DNA of 64,000 nucleotides, from NCBI GenBank assembly GCA_036417435.1, contig CM070903.1, positions 56,892,001 to 56,956,000 of the forward strand, given 5' to 3'. Below are positions 45,592-58,200 of this stretch, in pieces. Origin of the DNA: Inia geoffrensis (lineage: Eukaryota; Chordata; Mammalia; Artiodactyla; Iniidae). The position numbers and the translations under genes are program-made. Within the stretch, counting starts at the first letter, position 1; each line of letters begins with the position of its first letter. The notes beneath the pieces were generated by a model, which did not search any database, was not told the DNA's origin, and saw nothing but the letters and a program-made list of their open reading frames with translations.

Positions 45592-46085
45592 GTGTGTTAG
45601 TTTCAAGTGTAGGGCAAAGTGATTCAGTTACACATATACATATATCCATTCTTCTTCAAATTCTTTTCCCATATAGGTTATTACAGAATATTGAGTATAG
45701 TTCCCTGTGCTATACAGTAGGTCCTTGTTGATTATCTATTTTATATATAGTGGTGGGTATATGTTAATCCCAAACTCCTAATTTATCCCTCCTCCCCACC
45801 TTTCCCTTTGGGAACCATAAATTTGTTTTGGGGAATTTCCCTGGCGGTCCAGTGGTTAAGACTTCACCTTCCAATGCAGGAGGTACAGGTTTGATCCCTG
45901 GTCAGGGAGCTAAGATACCACATGCCAAAACATAAAACAGAAGCAATATTGTAACAAATTCAATAAAGACTTTAAAAATGGTCTACATCAAAAAAAAAAT
46001 CTTTTAAAAAATTTGTTTTTGAAGTCTGTGAGTCTGTTTCTGTTTTGTAAATCAGTTAATTTGTATCACTTATATGTGGAATCTA
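45592..46085 (-). mobile_element. L1 LINE 3' end (minus) split by a SINE
   Basis: The text gttagtttcaagtgtagggc, ctatacagtaggtccttgtt and cctttgggaaccataaattt is the reversed L1 3' UTR. It resumes after the SINE as gaagtctgtgagtctgtttc and cacttatatgtggaatctaa. Confidence 0.85.
45838..45997 (+). mobile_element. Older tRNA-derived SINE (CHR/CHRS-like)
   Basis: It begins aatttccctggcggtccagt and has ggtttgatccctggtcaggg. Its 3' end is ttcaataaagactttaaaaa plus tggtctacatcaaaaaa, a different tail from the other SINEs here. It sits inside the L1 fragment. Confidence 0.85.
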
Positions 46086-46502
46086 AGAAGATAATACAAT
46101 TGTATCATATTTATGTTCACAAATCTACCACCAGTCAAGATACAGAATAGTTCCACTACCACAAGGGTCCCTTGTATTGCCCTTTTATAACCACACCCAA
46201 CCACCTCCATCCCTAATCCCTAATAAATACTAAAACGTTCTTCATCTATAATTTTGTCATGTCAAGAAGGTTATATAAATGGAATCATACAGGAAGTAAC
46301 CAGTTGAGATTGGCTATTTTTACTCATCATAATTCCCTAGAGATTCATCCAAGTTGTGTCTATCGATAGTTTTTATTATATTATTATTGCTGAGTAGTAA
46401 ACCATGGTGTAGATCTGTTAAGGACATCTGGGTTGTTTCCAGTTTTTGCCTATTACTAATAAAGCTGCTGTGAACGTTCTTATACAGGTTTCCGTAAGAA
46501 CA

Positions 46503-46506
<4 letters not shown>
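46086..46506 (-). mobile_element. Old L1M fragment, middle part of nested stack
   Basis: The text accagtcaagatacagaata, ggaatcatacaggaagtaac and attgctgagtagtaaaccat is reversed L1M sequence continuing 45290-45494. Confidence 0.75.
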
Positions 46507-46536
<30 letters not shown>

Positions 46537-46728
46537 TGGTACGCAGGTCTCTCCCTGTTGTGGCCTCTCCCGTCGCACAGCACAGGCTCCGGATGCGCAG
46601 GCTCAGCGGCCATGGCTCACGGGCCCAGCCGCTCCGCGGCATGTGGGATCTTCCCAGACCGGGGCACGAACCTGTGTCCCCTGCATTAGCAGGCGGACTC
46701 TCAACCACTGCGCCACCAGTGAAGCCCC
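46507..46728 (-). mobile_element. CHR-type SINE, short form, minus strand
   Basis: It has a poly-T run at 46507-46535, then the reversed short-form SINE ending accactgcgccaccagtgaag cccc. It lies within the old L1M. Low divergence marks it as young. Confidence 0.93.
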
Positions 46729-46886
46729 ACAAGTTTTTATTTCACTGAGATAAATCCCTAGTGGCGCAGTTGCTGGGTTGTATGGTTAGTTGTATGCTCA
46801 GATTTGTAAGAAACTGCCAAACTGTTTTCCAAAGTGACTGTACCATCTTCTATCCCCACAGCGATGTGTAAGTGATCCAGTTTTTT
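46729..46886 (-). mobile_element. Old L1M fragment, right part of nested stack
   Basis: The text ttgctgggttgtatggttag, ccaaactgttttccaaagtg and tgtaccatcttctatcccca continues the reversed L1M. It ends about 310 bp upstream of C3orf85 coding exon 1. Confidence 0.75.
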
Positions 46887-47198
46887 CACCTTTTTTGTTT
46901 TGTTGTGGTATGCTTTTTAACATTACATTAGTCTGTGTGGATGGTAAAATTAGTAAATAAATACACAGCCCATATAAGAACAGCCTGTAAAAAGTCAGTT
47001 CAAAAAGTCCAAAGGGTAAAAAGGTAGGAGTTATATAAAAAGGCCATCTCATGCATGCAGCAGCCTCTCTGAATTGTCTCAGCTCATAGGGCCTCCAGGT
47101 ATGCAGTAAATGCTTCATATTCCTGGAAAGTACCCCATATGCCCTAAAGCTATGCTCAGTCTAAATTAAAATAAATAAATCTTTTCTTTCCAAAACAG

Positions 47199-47251
47199 GA
47201 TCATGGCCTATAAAATGCTTCAAGTGGCCCTGTGTTCAACATTGCTTATAG
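47199..47251 (+). CDS. C3orf85: C3orf85 coding exon 1 (signal peptide)
   Basis: The exon begins after acceptor ctttctttccaaaacag; the coding part starts at ATG 47203 in a strong context (atc-ATG-G). It encodes 16 codons plus one base of Gly17, then donor gtaaga. The four bases 47199-47202 are 5' UTR. The ORF is too short to be seen as an independent gene. Confidence 0.85.
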
Positions 47252-50200
47252 GTAAGAGCCTATTTCTTTTTTTTTTTTACCATGTCTTTTACAACTGTTA
47301 GGTTGATTGATAACACTTTTTGACTTTTTAAAGAAATGAACAAACATGTTTTGTTCATAGACCAATTCTAAAGCATTGGGGAAAAGAAACTATTGTGTCA
47401 TGCTGTGGATTTGGACATGTTAGTGTTAATTGTATGCGCAATCATTCTATTCCTAATTATGTATTAACACGCTATTGTTGCTAAGAAGTTTATTTAACTG
47501 CTACCTCCAAAGAAGTGCTCTTTCACTTCTTTGGAGAAAAATTTCAATTTCTTTTATAAACTGTAATACAGAAAGAAAAAATTTCAATTTCTTTTATAAA
47601 CTGTAATACTTACATGATACAATTATGTGGAAACCTCAAGGGACTTTGAGAGTGTGAATTCATTAACCTTTCAGGCAAGCTGTAGCTCAGAGAAGTGCTG
47701 AAGGCACCAAAGGCCAGATGATTTGCTGCCAAAGTGACCCAGTAACTCAGTGGCTTATATCTGAATTGAACTGAGAGGTCATTTTGTATCCAAAACAGCA
47801 AATACTTATAAAGGTGTAAATTATTTTCATGCTTAAATCTTTATAATTTATAAATACTTCTGATGAAGGTGCTTAAATCATAATAAATTTCTAATTTTCT
47901 GATAAGCTTGAGACCCAAGCAAAAGAAATATGTATTTCGCTTGAGATACACACAGATATAGATATATATTTAGAGTATGAATCTAGATATGCGAGTACAC
48001 ATATATATGTGTATATATGATTAGCCCTTTATTCCTAAGCATATGAATAATTTTAACAAAGAGTTTTAGTCACCTGCATTGCACTTTGCATTTAGGACAT
48101 GTTTAAACAAATGATTTAGCAAATTTTAGCCAAGTTATTATTAAGCAGTTATCATCAAGGCAAATACAGTCACACCCAGTTACAGCCCACACATCCAGCT
48201 GAGGTAAGTGAGGCTGGCTCAGTTTAAGATCGTGTCTCAGGAGCAACTGTAAACTGAAGTCAGGGGCTGGTTATAATCCATCAGTACAATGTTTTGCCTT
48301 AACTGCTCATCCATGCAGCTGACTTTAGAATGGGTGATAGTGGATGATTGCAAGGGTAAAAGCACTATAGTTGGTCCACATTCACCTGTGAACACTGCAG
48401 AGTCAAAAATACCGGCCTGGGGCTTCCCTGGTGGCGCAGTGGTTGAGAGTCCGTCTGCCGATGCAGGGGGCACGGGTTCGTGCCCTGGCCCGGGAAGATC
48501 CCACATGCCGCGGAGCGGCTAGGCCTGTGAGCCATGGCCGCTGAGCCTGCGCGTCTGGAGCCTGTGCTCTGCAACGGGAGAGGCCACAACAGTGAGAGGC
48601 CCGCGTACCGCAAAAAAAAAAAAAAAAAAACAGCCAAAAGGAAAATGGTTCTGTAAACAGGCTTTCATTAAAAACAAGTTGGAATTAACTTAACTCCAGA
48701 TGAGATGAAAATATGTCTACCTATGAAGACAACTGGTTTGACTAACTTTACTTGATTGATAAATAAATAAATAAGTAAAATTAGGTAGTTGAAGTTCATG
48801 AAAGAACAAGTTGAGGATCAGAATCCAAGGACAGAGGTATGTTTACACTGCTGGATTAACCCTTCAGATCTCAGGAAAGAATCCTTTACTGCTTACAAGA
48901 AGAGGGGACTGCAGTCTTTAGAACCGGATTCATTTGTTACACTAAAAACTAGTTTAACTGACATTTTCTAAATCACATAGCTCTAAAGTAGGAAATAATA
49001 GCTTGAACCAACTTTTTTCTTTCCCCACCCACTCCCCCCTCTCCTTTTTCATTTAAGAATGTAGCCTATTCATCTACACTTCCCTGGAGCCCTTCTGCTT
49101 GCCATAAGAAAACAACAATTTTTAAAAGTTCATTTTTATTATTTAAAAAAGTTTTCTCTGTTAAAGATTTGTTGTCTAATAAATTACTTTTGTCTAGAAC
49201 TTAATTTGAAGTAAGTAGGGGAAAGATCTCATTATGCATTTCCCTAGTGGTAATGCTGAAGCCAAAAATGATGAGGAGCCTACTCAACTAATTAAATTTA
49301 TGAGCAGAGTCCCCATATTATTTTACTGATTTTCTCAAAATAGTAACATACACATTGGGGCTGATTCCCTGGTCAGACAATTAGAAGTCTAAGTGTCATG
49401 ATTTGATTAAAAAACAAAACAAAACAAAAATCCTCTCTTTAGCATTTAGGTCCAGAATTGCCTTCTCCTATAATAAGACATCAAATAGTAATATTCTATT
49501 TTAAATCTTTATTATGTGTCAGGGCCTTTCCATATGTTACTTCAATTCTCATAATCACTCTGAAAATAGGTGTTATGAGTCTCATACAAAGAGGAAACTG
49601 AGGCTTAGAGAAGTTAAATGACCAAGCTACACAGTCGGTCAATGGTCGATGCCAGGGACTTCCCTGGTGGTGCAGTGGTTAAGAATCCACCTGCCAATGC
49701 AGGGGACACAGGTTCGAGCCCTGGTCCAGGAAGATCCCACATGCCACAGAGAAACTAAGCCTGAGCGCCACAACTACTGAGCCTGTGCTCTAGAGCCTGT
49801 GAGCCACAACTACTGAGCCCACATACCACAACTACTGAAGGTCCTGAGCCTAGAGCCTGTACTCCACAACAAGAGAAGCCACCACAATAAGAAGCCTGCG
49901 CACCACAATGAAGAGTATCCCGGCTCGCTGCAACTAGAGAAAGCTCGCGTGCAGCAATGAAGACCCAATGCAGCCAAAAATAAATAAATAAATAAATAAA
50001 TAAAATATTTTTAAAAAGATGATCAATGCCAGATTTACATCTAAATTCTACATCCAGGTCTTCTGCGAACAAAACTCTTCTTTCTGCCACGTAAACTGTC
50101 CCCTCTGTCACTGCAGTACCGGATATGGGATATGCAGGCATCAGATAGGCGGCAGAGCACACAACAAGATCTCCTCCCAAAAACATAATATAGCCAATAT

Positions 50201-53200
50201 GGTACCCATTGGTTCCACAAGAAAAGTAATAGAGCCAATATGGTAGCCATTGGTTCCCCAAGAAAAGGTCAGAAGTTAGGGAGCTGGGTGATTTTATCTG
50301 AGAAAATAGAGCCAAATCAGGACATAATCAAGAACAGTTCCTAGTTGTACTGATTTAAAGAAAAGTCCCAAACCCAACTTGTTCCACCTCAACAGGGCAC
50401 TTTTATTTTAATTTTTAATTTTTTTGAAGTATAGTTGATTTACAATGTTGTGTTAGTTTCAGGTGTATAGCAAAGTGATTCAAATTCAGATTTTTTTTCC
50501 ATTATAGTTTATTACAAGATATTGAATATAGTTCCCTGTGTTATACAGTAAGTCCTTATTGGTTATCTACATTATATGTAGTACTGTGTATCTGTTACTC
50601 CAAAACTCTTAATTTCTCTCTCCCACTTTCCCCCTTTGGTAACCATAAGATTGTTTTATATGTCTGTGAATATTTCTGTTTCATAAATAAGTTCACATGT
50701 ATCATTTTTTAGATTCCACAAATAAATGATATCATATGATATTTGTCATTGTCTGACCTACTTCACTTAGTATGATGATCTCTAGGTCCATCCATGCTGC
50801 TGCAGATGGCACTTCATTCTTTTTCATGGCTGAGTAATATTCCATTGTATGTATGTACCACATCTTCTTTATCCATTCATTGACGGAAACTTAGCTTTCT
50901 TCCATGTCTTGGCTATTGTATGAACATTGGGGTGCATGTATCATTTTAAATTAGAGTTTTCATCTTTTCTGGATATATGCCCAGGAGTGGGATTTCTGGA
51001 TCATATAGTAATTCTATTTTTAGTTTTTTAAGGAACCTCCATACTGTTCTCCATAGTGGCTGCACCAATTTACATTCCCACCAACAGTGTAGGAGGGTTC
51101 CCTTTTCTCCACACCCTCTGCAGCATTTGTTATTTGTAGACATTTTGATGATGGCTATTCTAACTGGTGTGAGGTGATACTTCATTGTAGCTTTGATGTG
51201 CATTTCTCTAATAATTAGCAATCTTTTCACGTGCCTGTCAGCCATCTCTATGTCTTCTTTGGAGAAATATCTATTTAGGTCTTCTGTCCATTTTTTGATG
51301 GGGTTGTTTGTTTGGTTGATACTGAGTTGTATGAGCTGTTTGTATATTTTGGAAATTAAGCCCTTGTTGGTTGCATTGTTTGCAAATATTTTCTCCCAAT
51401 CTGTAGGTTGACTTTTCATTTTGTTTATGGTTTCCTTTGCTATGCAAAAGCTTTTAAGTTTAATTAGGTCTCATTTATTTATTTTTGCTTTTATTTCTTT
51501 TGCCTTGGGAGACAAAGATTTTGTTCTTGGGACTTCCCTGGTGGAGCAGTGGATAGGACTCTGTGCTCCCAAGGCAGGGGAGCAGGGCTCGATCCCTGAT
51601 CAGGGAACTAGATGCCACATGCATGCCACGACTAAGAGTTTGCACGCCACAGCTAAGGAGCCTGTCCGCCACAACTAAGACCTGACGCAACCAAACAAAA
51701 AAAAAAAAAAAAAGAACTCAATTTTGAATGGTATTACCTAACCAGATGGGAACTATATAAAAAAAAAAAAAAAAGATTTTTTTAATTTTACCTACTCACT
51801 TTGGCTTAAGATTGATTGATGCTGTCAGAGGTGGGTAGTGAGAGTAAACTGGAAAATAACTTGGTGGGAGAAAAAAATGCCACTGCCCGTGACCAGATTC
51901 ATTGAGCACTCTTGATGTTGTAGAAAAACAGTTTTCCTACCCACGTGCCACCATTGGTCATGGCTCTAGAGTTGGGAATCCCGTCCACACACACATAGGC
52001 AGTGACACAGAAGGGGTCACCACTGATTGAATCATATAAAATGCTGCCTTTTGCGAGTCACAGATGTCTCTGTCCACAAAATTCAGAACTAATAAAAGAC
52101 GTGCCAGCATCAAAACTATGCCCCAGGGAATTACGTGGCCATGCGTGTGAGCACGTATGTGGGTGTATGTTAGTGCACTGAGAGCGGGTTAAAACAGATT
52201 GAAGTTAAACTCAGGTAATACCAGTTTCTGTTTGCTTTTCAAAGTACTCGACACAGTGGCAATGGTAACGTCAATAAAACCGAAGTTCCCGAGTTAAAAG
52301 TTCAGTTTCAAAGTGTTTTAACAGACAGTTTAATAAAATCATGGGGATTTGTAAGCTGGTCCTGTAGTTCAGCACCTCTTTTTCCAGTTTGCTTCCATCA
52401 ACCCTCACTGTTTTCTGTCTATACTTCCCCTATTTGCCCTGCCCCTTTCCCCATGGCTTTTCACCGTTTGTAACCTTTGTAACCTCCCTTCTTCCGTCTC
52501 TCCTTCCTTTGATTTCTTTTCTTGATTTCTCTGTTCTCCTTCATCCTTTTTTTCTTCTTCACAGTTTTCTCTCACAATCCAAATTTCTCCTCTCTCTCTC
52601 TCTCTCTCTCAACTTTATGTGAATTTCAACCAAGTGAGAGAATCTATTATACTAAAATACAACTCTTCAATCTTCTGCCACAAAGTTTTGGGTCAGTGAC
52701 TAAAGTTTAGAGTGGGAAGGAAAAAAATAACAATTTCGTTATTTGTAAAGAAAATTCTTTACAACACAGGGAATATTCAAGTCCAAAAAATATGAACCTA
52801 AACATGCATATTTTAATCTCTCACAAAATTATAAAATTTCTCCTACAATTAGAGAGATCTTTGAAAATTTTATCATATTTCCAAGACGTCTATATATCCT
52901 TTACTCCCCATCCTTTTTTGTACTTAATTACTAGTGACCATTTATACTTTATTTTAGTACTTAATTTATAAGCACACATAATTGCCTGGGCATTTATTTC
53001 ATCTTTTTTTAAAGACATAAACATTTTAAGGACAGGTACGGAGACTCAGTCCAACAAAATAGTAAATAAAAAAATATTAGTCTTTACTTGCTTATACTGA
53101 GTGCTAAGTGCTTTACTTGCAGAATCCCATTCCTAAGTATTTTTGAGCTTGTGGCAGGACTGTACTGCTAATCTCCAGCTCCAGTACAAACTTCAATATC

Positions 53201-54706
53201 ACCCAGCACCTAAGGGAAATAGCTAGATGAGAGCCTATCCTGTGAATCTACCAGACTTCTAGTGTCTTCTGTCCCCATCGAATCCTTCATAGACATTGAA
53301 GGTTACATGAGGGAAGGAGCTTACAGTTGCAACCATCCAGGGATGACAAGCTCCTGATAGTTGAGTGCCCCGGTCTATGCTCTTTTTTAAATTTTTTTTT
53401 TCCCTGTTTCTTAGTGAGGCTCTGTGACAACACACCTGTTGGATTCTCTGACACCTTCTGACACCCAACACTCCCCTTCTGAGTCCTGGTTTTGATCAAG
53501 TTGAGAAATAAACCAGAGTTGATTATGTAAAGCAACCCATTTCCTTTATTACTGAGAGGTTAACTAGCGAAATATAGCATAGTACAAGTACGTACAGGGC
53601 CAGGTGACGGGACCCCAGAACTGGGTGAATTTCATATACGATTTCAGGTTGCAGAACCAGAACAGCAAGTTCTGAGAAAGGGCAGCTCACTCTCAAGAAG
53701 AAAAAGGAAGAATGAGCTGGACATGCCAAGTTATGCCTCTTGGATTTACCAAGAGGGAGCTCTAAATGAGACCCCTCTGCATGGGAGAAAAAGGAATCTG
53801 CCATCAGACTCTGCCCTTTCATTCTGCGTCTTAAGTTGCACATGAGGCTTTCTGATCTTTTCAGTGTGTAGGTTCTTACCACAAGTAGGAACAGTTATGA
53901 GTATAGCATATAGACCGTTTCACGGTCATGAGCATAGTATATAGACTATTCAGTCATTTCCCCATTATCAAATTTAAAGACTCTTTATCAACCTCCCCTG
54001 GGCGATGGCAATATAGGAAGTCTTTCCACTTCTAATTATATAGCTTCCCTTACTTTCACACTGCCTATCAGCCCATGACGGCACTCATTTCTTTGTGCCT
54101 AATGGGAATACACTTTTATTTGTTTTGCTTTAATTATTGGCCAGGTCTATTTTGAATTCCCTTTCACTTATTTCTGTCTGTCTCAGTTCGGACAGAAATA
54201 AGTCTCAGCGTATAAATTCCTTGACAGTAGTAGGGGCTGTGCCCACTTAGCATATTCTGTATGCTCCCAATGATATAATACCATACAGAGAAAGAAATTT
54301 TCAGTTAAGGACCTATTTGTTATGAATACATTCCAGTTCAAAATATTAGAGCTGAAAGAGATCATATGATCCAGCCTTGTTTTGCAGAGCATAAAATGGA
54401 GATGCAGGAGTAAGAAGTGACTCTAGATCTCTGATCCTTCTGGGCTTGCATGGGGAGAGCTGTGATCTCAAATCTCTCCACACTCTTAAGTGTCTGCCTT
54501 ATTGCTGCCATACAGACTTTTCTGCAGAGGATATTCCAGAAATGTTTAGATAATAGGATGAAGCTTGACAGGTCCTATTACACTGACTGTGATACAGCAT
54601 GAAAGCGAGGAGGGTATACAGGGAGTTGGAAAGGAAGAGAGGAAGAATTTTTTTACAGCTTATGATTACAAAGTTTAAAACTAACCTGGCTGATACTGCC
54701 TACATT

Positions 54707-54761
<55 letters not shown>

Positions 54762-55240
54762 TTAAAAACCGAAAGAATAATAAAACTCAGGGTTCAGTTT
54801 CAATCCCAAGCAGTATTATCTAGGCTTACAAACACAAAACTCTCATCTTGCTCTCACTAACTTTCAAGGTTGATCAGGCAGAATGAAAAAGGGAGGGGAA
54901 ATTTCTCAAGCAGAGAGGATAATAGCATGCCCTTCTATATTACTTCCATTTTATTCCAGCCCTGCCACTGACTTACTATGTGACCTTGAGTTAGTCATTT
55001 CATCTCCGTGTATCAATTTTCTCATTTGTGAAGTAGGATAATAAATACTGCTTTCTGTCTCTCTCATGGGTGATGTTATCACCACCAATTAATATTTATT
55101 GGGTGCCTGTTGGGTGCATAATGCTGAGGTAGGAACTTTGTTCTGGGAGGTGGGGGGAAGAAGAGATGGAACATTTTCCATGAGCAAAGAGATGGAAGAG
55201 TTACAAAAGACAGAATTATTAGAGCTTAAAATAGCTATGG

Positions 55241-55297
<57 letters not shown>

Positions 55298-58200
55298 CGG
55301 TACACGGGCCTCTCACTCCTGTGGCCTCTCCCATTGCAGAGCACAGGCTCCGGACGTGCAGGCTCAGCGGCCATGGCTCACGGGCCCAGCCGCTCCGCAG
55401 CATGTGGGATCCTCCCAGACCAGGGCATGAACCCGTGTCCCCTGCATCAGCAGGCGGACTCTCAACCACTGTGCCACCAAGGAAGCCCCTATGGCTTATA
55501 TTTTAAAGCATGCCTCTCTGCTAAGATTTATGAATAGCATTTTTTTCTTAGTTATTGTACAATGCACCAGGATAATTATGGTACAGAATATTGGTTTTAC
55601 TTTTGGATGATTCCAAGTAACACTATTTTAAGCAATTACTGTAATTTCTTATGTGGCTGTAAATTATATTCTAAACATAGTTTTTTTAGAAATATTTATT
55701 AGATATTGATGGTATTGGGTCTACTTGCCTAGCCACTACCTTTGTTTCCCTTTTTTTAACAGAAAAAATCTACATTAAACATGTAACACTGTAACTGACA
55801 CACTTTCTTCAAAAAGAATGAAGAGAAATTTGAAAAGTCACCTATTAACACATCCCAGGTAAAACCAAAATTTTGATGCTGGTTCATCCACAGAAATCAG
55901 CCCAAATGAATGAAAGTTTCCTGTTCTCTCCAAATCAATCCTGTCTTCCCATTCCTGCTGTCACTTACCTGATTCTGGTCCTACTAATCTCTCATCTGGA
56001 CTATCTGAGGAGCATCCGACTTTGTATCTCTCACTCTGCTCTCTTCCTTTTACCACCTGTCCTCCACAACACTGACAAAGGACTTTGCAAAGGTTAATCT
56101 GTGAATAGATAAACAAAATGTTGGCATATACATACACAATATTATTCAGCCTTAGAAAGGAATGAAATGCTGGCCTATGCTACAACATGGGTAAACCTTG
56201 AAGATGTTATGCTAAGTCAAGTAAGTCAGACACAAAAGGATAAAGGTTGCATGGCTCCTCTTACTTGTGGTACCTAGAATAAGCAAATTCATAGAGACAG
56301 AAAGTAAATGGTGGTTACAAGGGCCTGGGGGAGAGGGTAATGGGAGTTATTGTTTAAAGGGTACAGAGTTTCTACTGGGGATGATGAAGTCTGGAGATAG
56401 TGGTGATGGTTGCATGGCACTGTGAATATATTTGATGCCACTGAATTGTACAATAAAAAATGGTTCAAGGCTTCCCTGGTGGCGCAGTGGTTGAGAGTCC
56501 GCCTGCCGATGCAGGGGACACGGGTTCGTGCCCCGGTCCGGGAAGATCCCACATGCCACGGAGTGGCTAGGCCCGTGAGCCATGGCCGCTGAGCCTGCGC
56601 GTCCAGAGCCTGTGCTCCGCAACGGGAGAGGCCACAAGAGTGAGAGGCCCGCGCACCGCAAAAAAAAAAAAAAAAAAAAAATGGTTCAGAGAAGCAAGAA
56701 GAACTACAGTCCTGCAGCCTGTGGAACAAAAACCACATTCATAGAAAGATAGACAAGATGAAAAGGCAGGGGGCTATGTACCAGATGAAGGAACAAGATA
56801 AAACCCCAGAAAAATGGTTCAAATGGTAAGTTTTATGTTACGTATATTTTATCACAATAAAACAATTTAAAAAGTATATCTATCGTATCATTTTTCTTGT
56901 TCAGAAATGATAATTATTTATAAAGTCCAAGCTCCTTGGTATGATGGCAATAATCCTTCTGAATGGAGCTCCAGCTTACCTTTCCAACATTATCTCTGAC
57001 ACATCTACACCACAAACAGCCCTACCTTTCAATCACATTGGCAAAGCGAGAGTCATTGAACATTTGCCTTACTCTGATCCTCTGTTCCTCGGCTCTCCAA
57101 GCTTCTTCAGCCTGACATGTATGCTCTTTGCTTCCACTCCCTTTCTCCTGGCCGTGGAAACTTTACATCCTTTGAAGGTTAACTCAGAACCAACTTCTCT
57201 GTGAGGTCTTCCTGCCAATATTGGAACTAATCACTCCCCCTTCAGATATCTAGTCACAATATATCTTTTTATAATTATTTAAAAACTCTGAAAATAATGT
57301 GAGTTCCTTAGTGGCAAGGATTATTTATTGTTTGTCTTTCCATGCAATGATAATTTTCAGAGTAGGAACTAGGGTGAGGCAAGTGGAGGTCTTATGGCAC
57401 AAAATTTGTATAACCTTAAGAGTTTATTCCTTCTCTTTTTGTATTTTTTTAATTGAGGTATGATTCATTTACAATGTTGCATTAGTTTCAAGTGTATAGC
57501 AAAGTGGTTCATTTATATATATATATATATGTTCTTTTTCAGATTCTTTTCCGTTATAGGTTATTACAAGCTACTGAGTAGAGTCCCCTGTGCTAAACAG
57601 TAGGTCCTTGTTGTTTTATCTCTCTGCCCCTCCATCCCCTCTGCTATCCCCTTTGGTAACTATAAGTTCATTTTCTATGTCAGTTAATTCCTTCTTATAT
57701 TTTATGCCGTACTGACCTCACTTCATCGTAGTCTCAACTCTGGTGATTAACAGTTTACCTTGACATTTGTTAGTGCTTATCATGCATTGTATTAGTTATC
57801 TACTACAGCATAACTAATTTCCCCATACCTTAGCAGCTTAAAACAATAAACACTTACTATTTCACAGTCTCTAAGGGTCAGCAGTTTGGAAGTGTCTTAG
57901 GTTCTGACAGGATCTCTCATGAGGTTGCAGTAAAGACATTAATGGGGGCTGTAGTCTTCTTTAGGTTTGACTGGAGCAAAAGCATCAGATTCCCAGGTGG
58001 TTCACTTACATGGCTGTTGGTGCGACACTTCAGTTCTTTAACATGGGGGACTCTGCCTCAGGGCTGCTTGAGTGCCCTCACACATGGCAGCTGACCGCCT
58101 TTAGAGCAAGTGATCCAAGAGCGAGACACGGCAGGAGCTGTAATGTCTTTTATGTCTTAGCCACAGAAATCACACACTGTCCTTGCCTCAGTATCCTGTG

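Noticed and set aside
54599..54823. 74-codon frame with a THTHTH run
   Set aside because: It is a translation of the (AC)n microsatellite.
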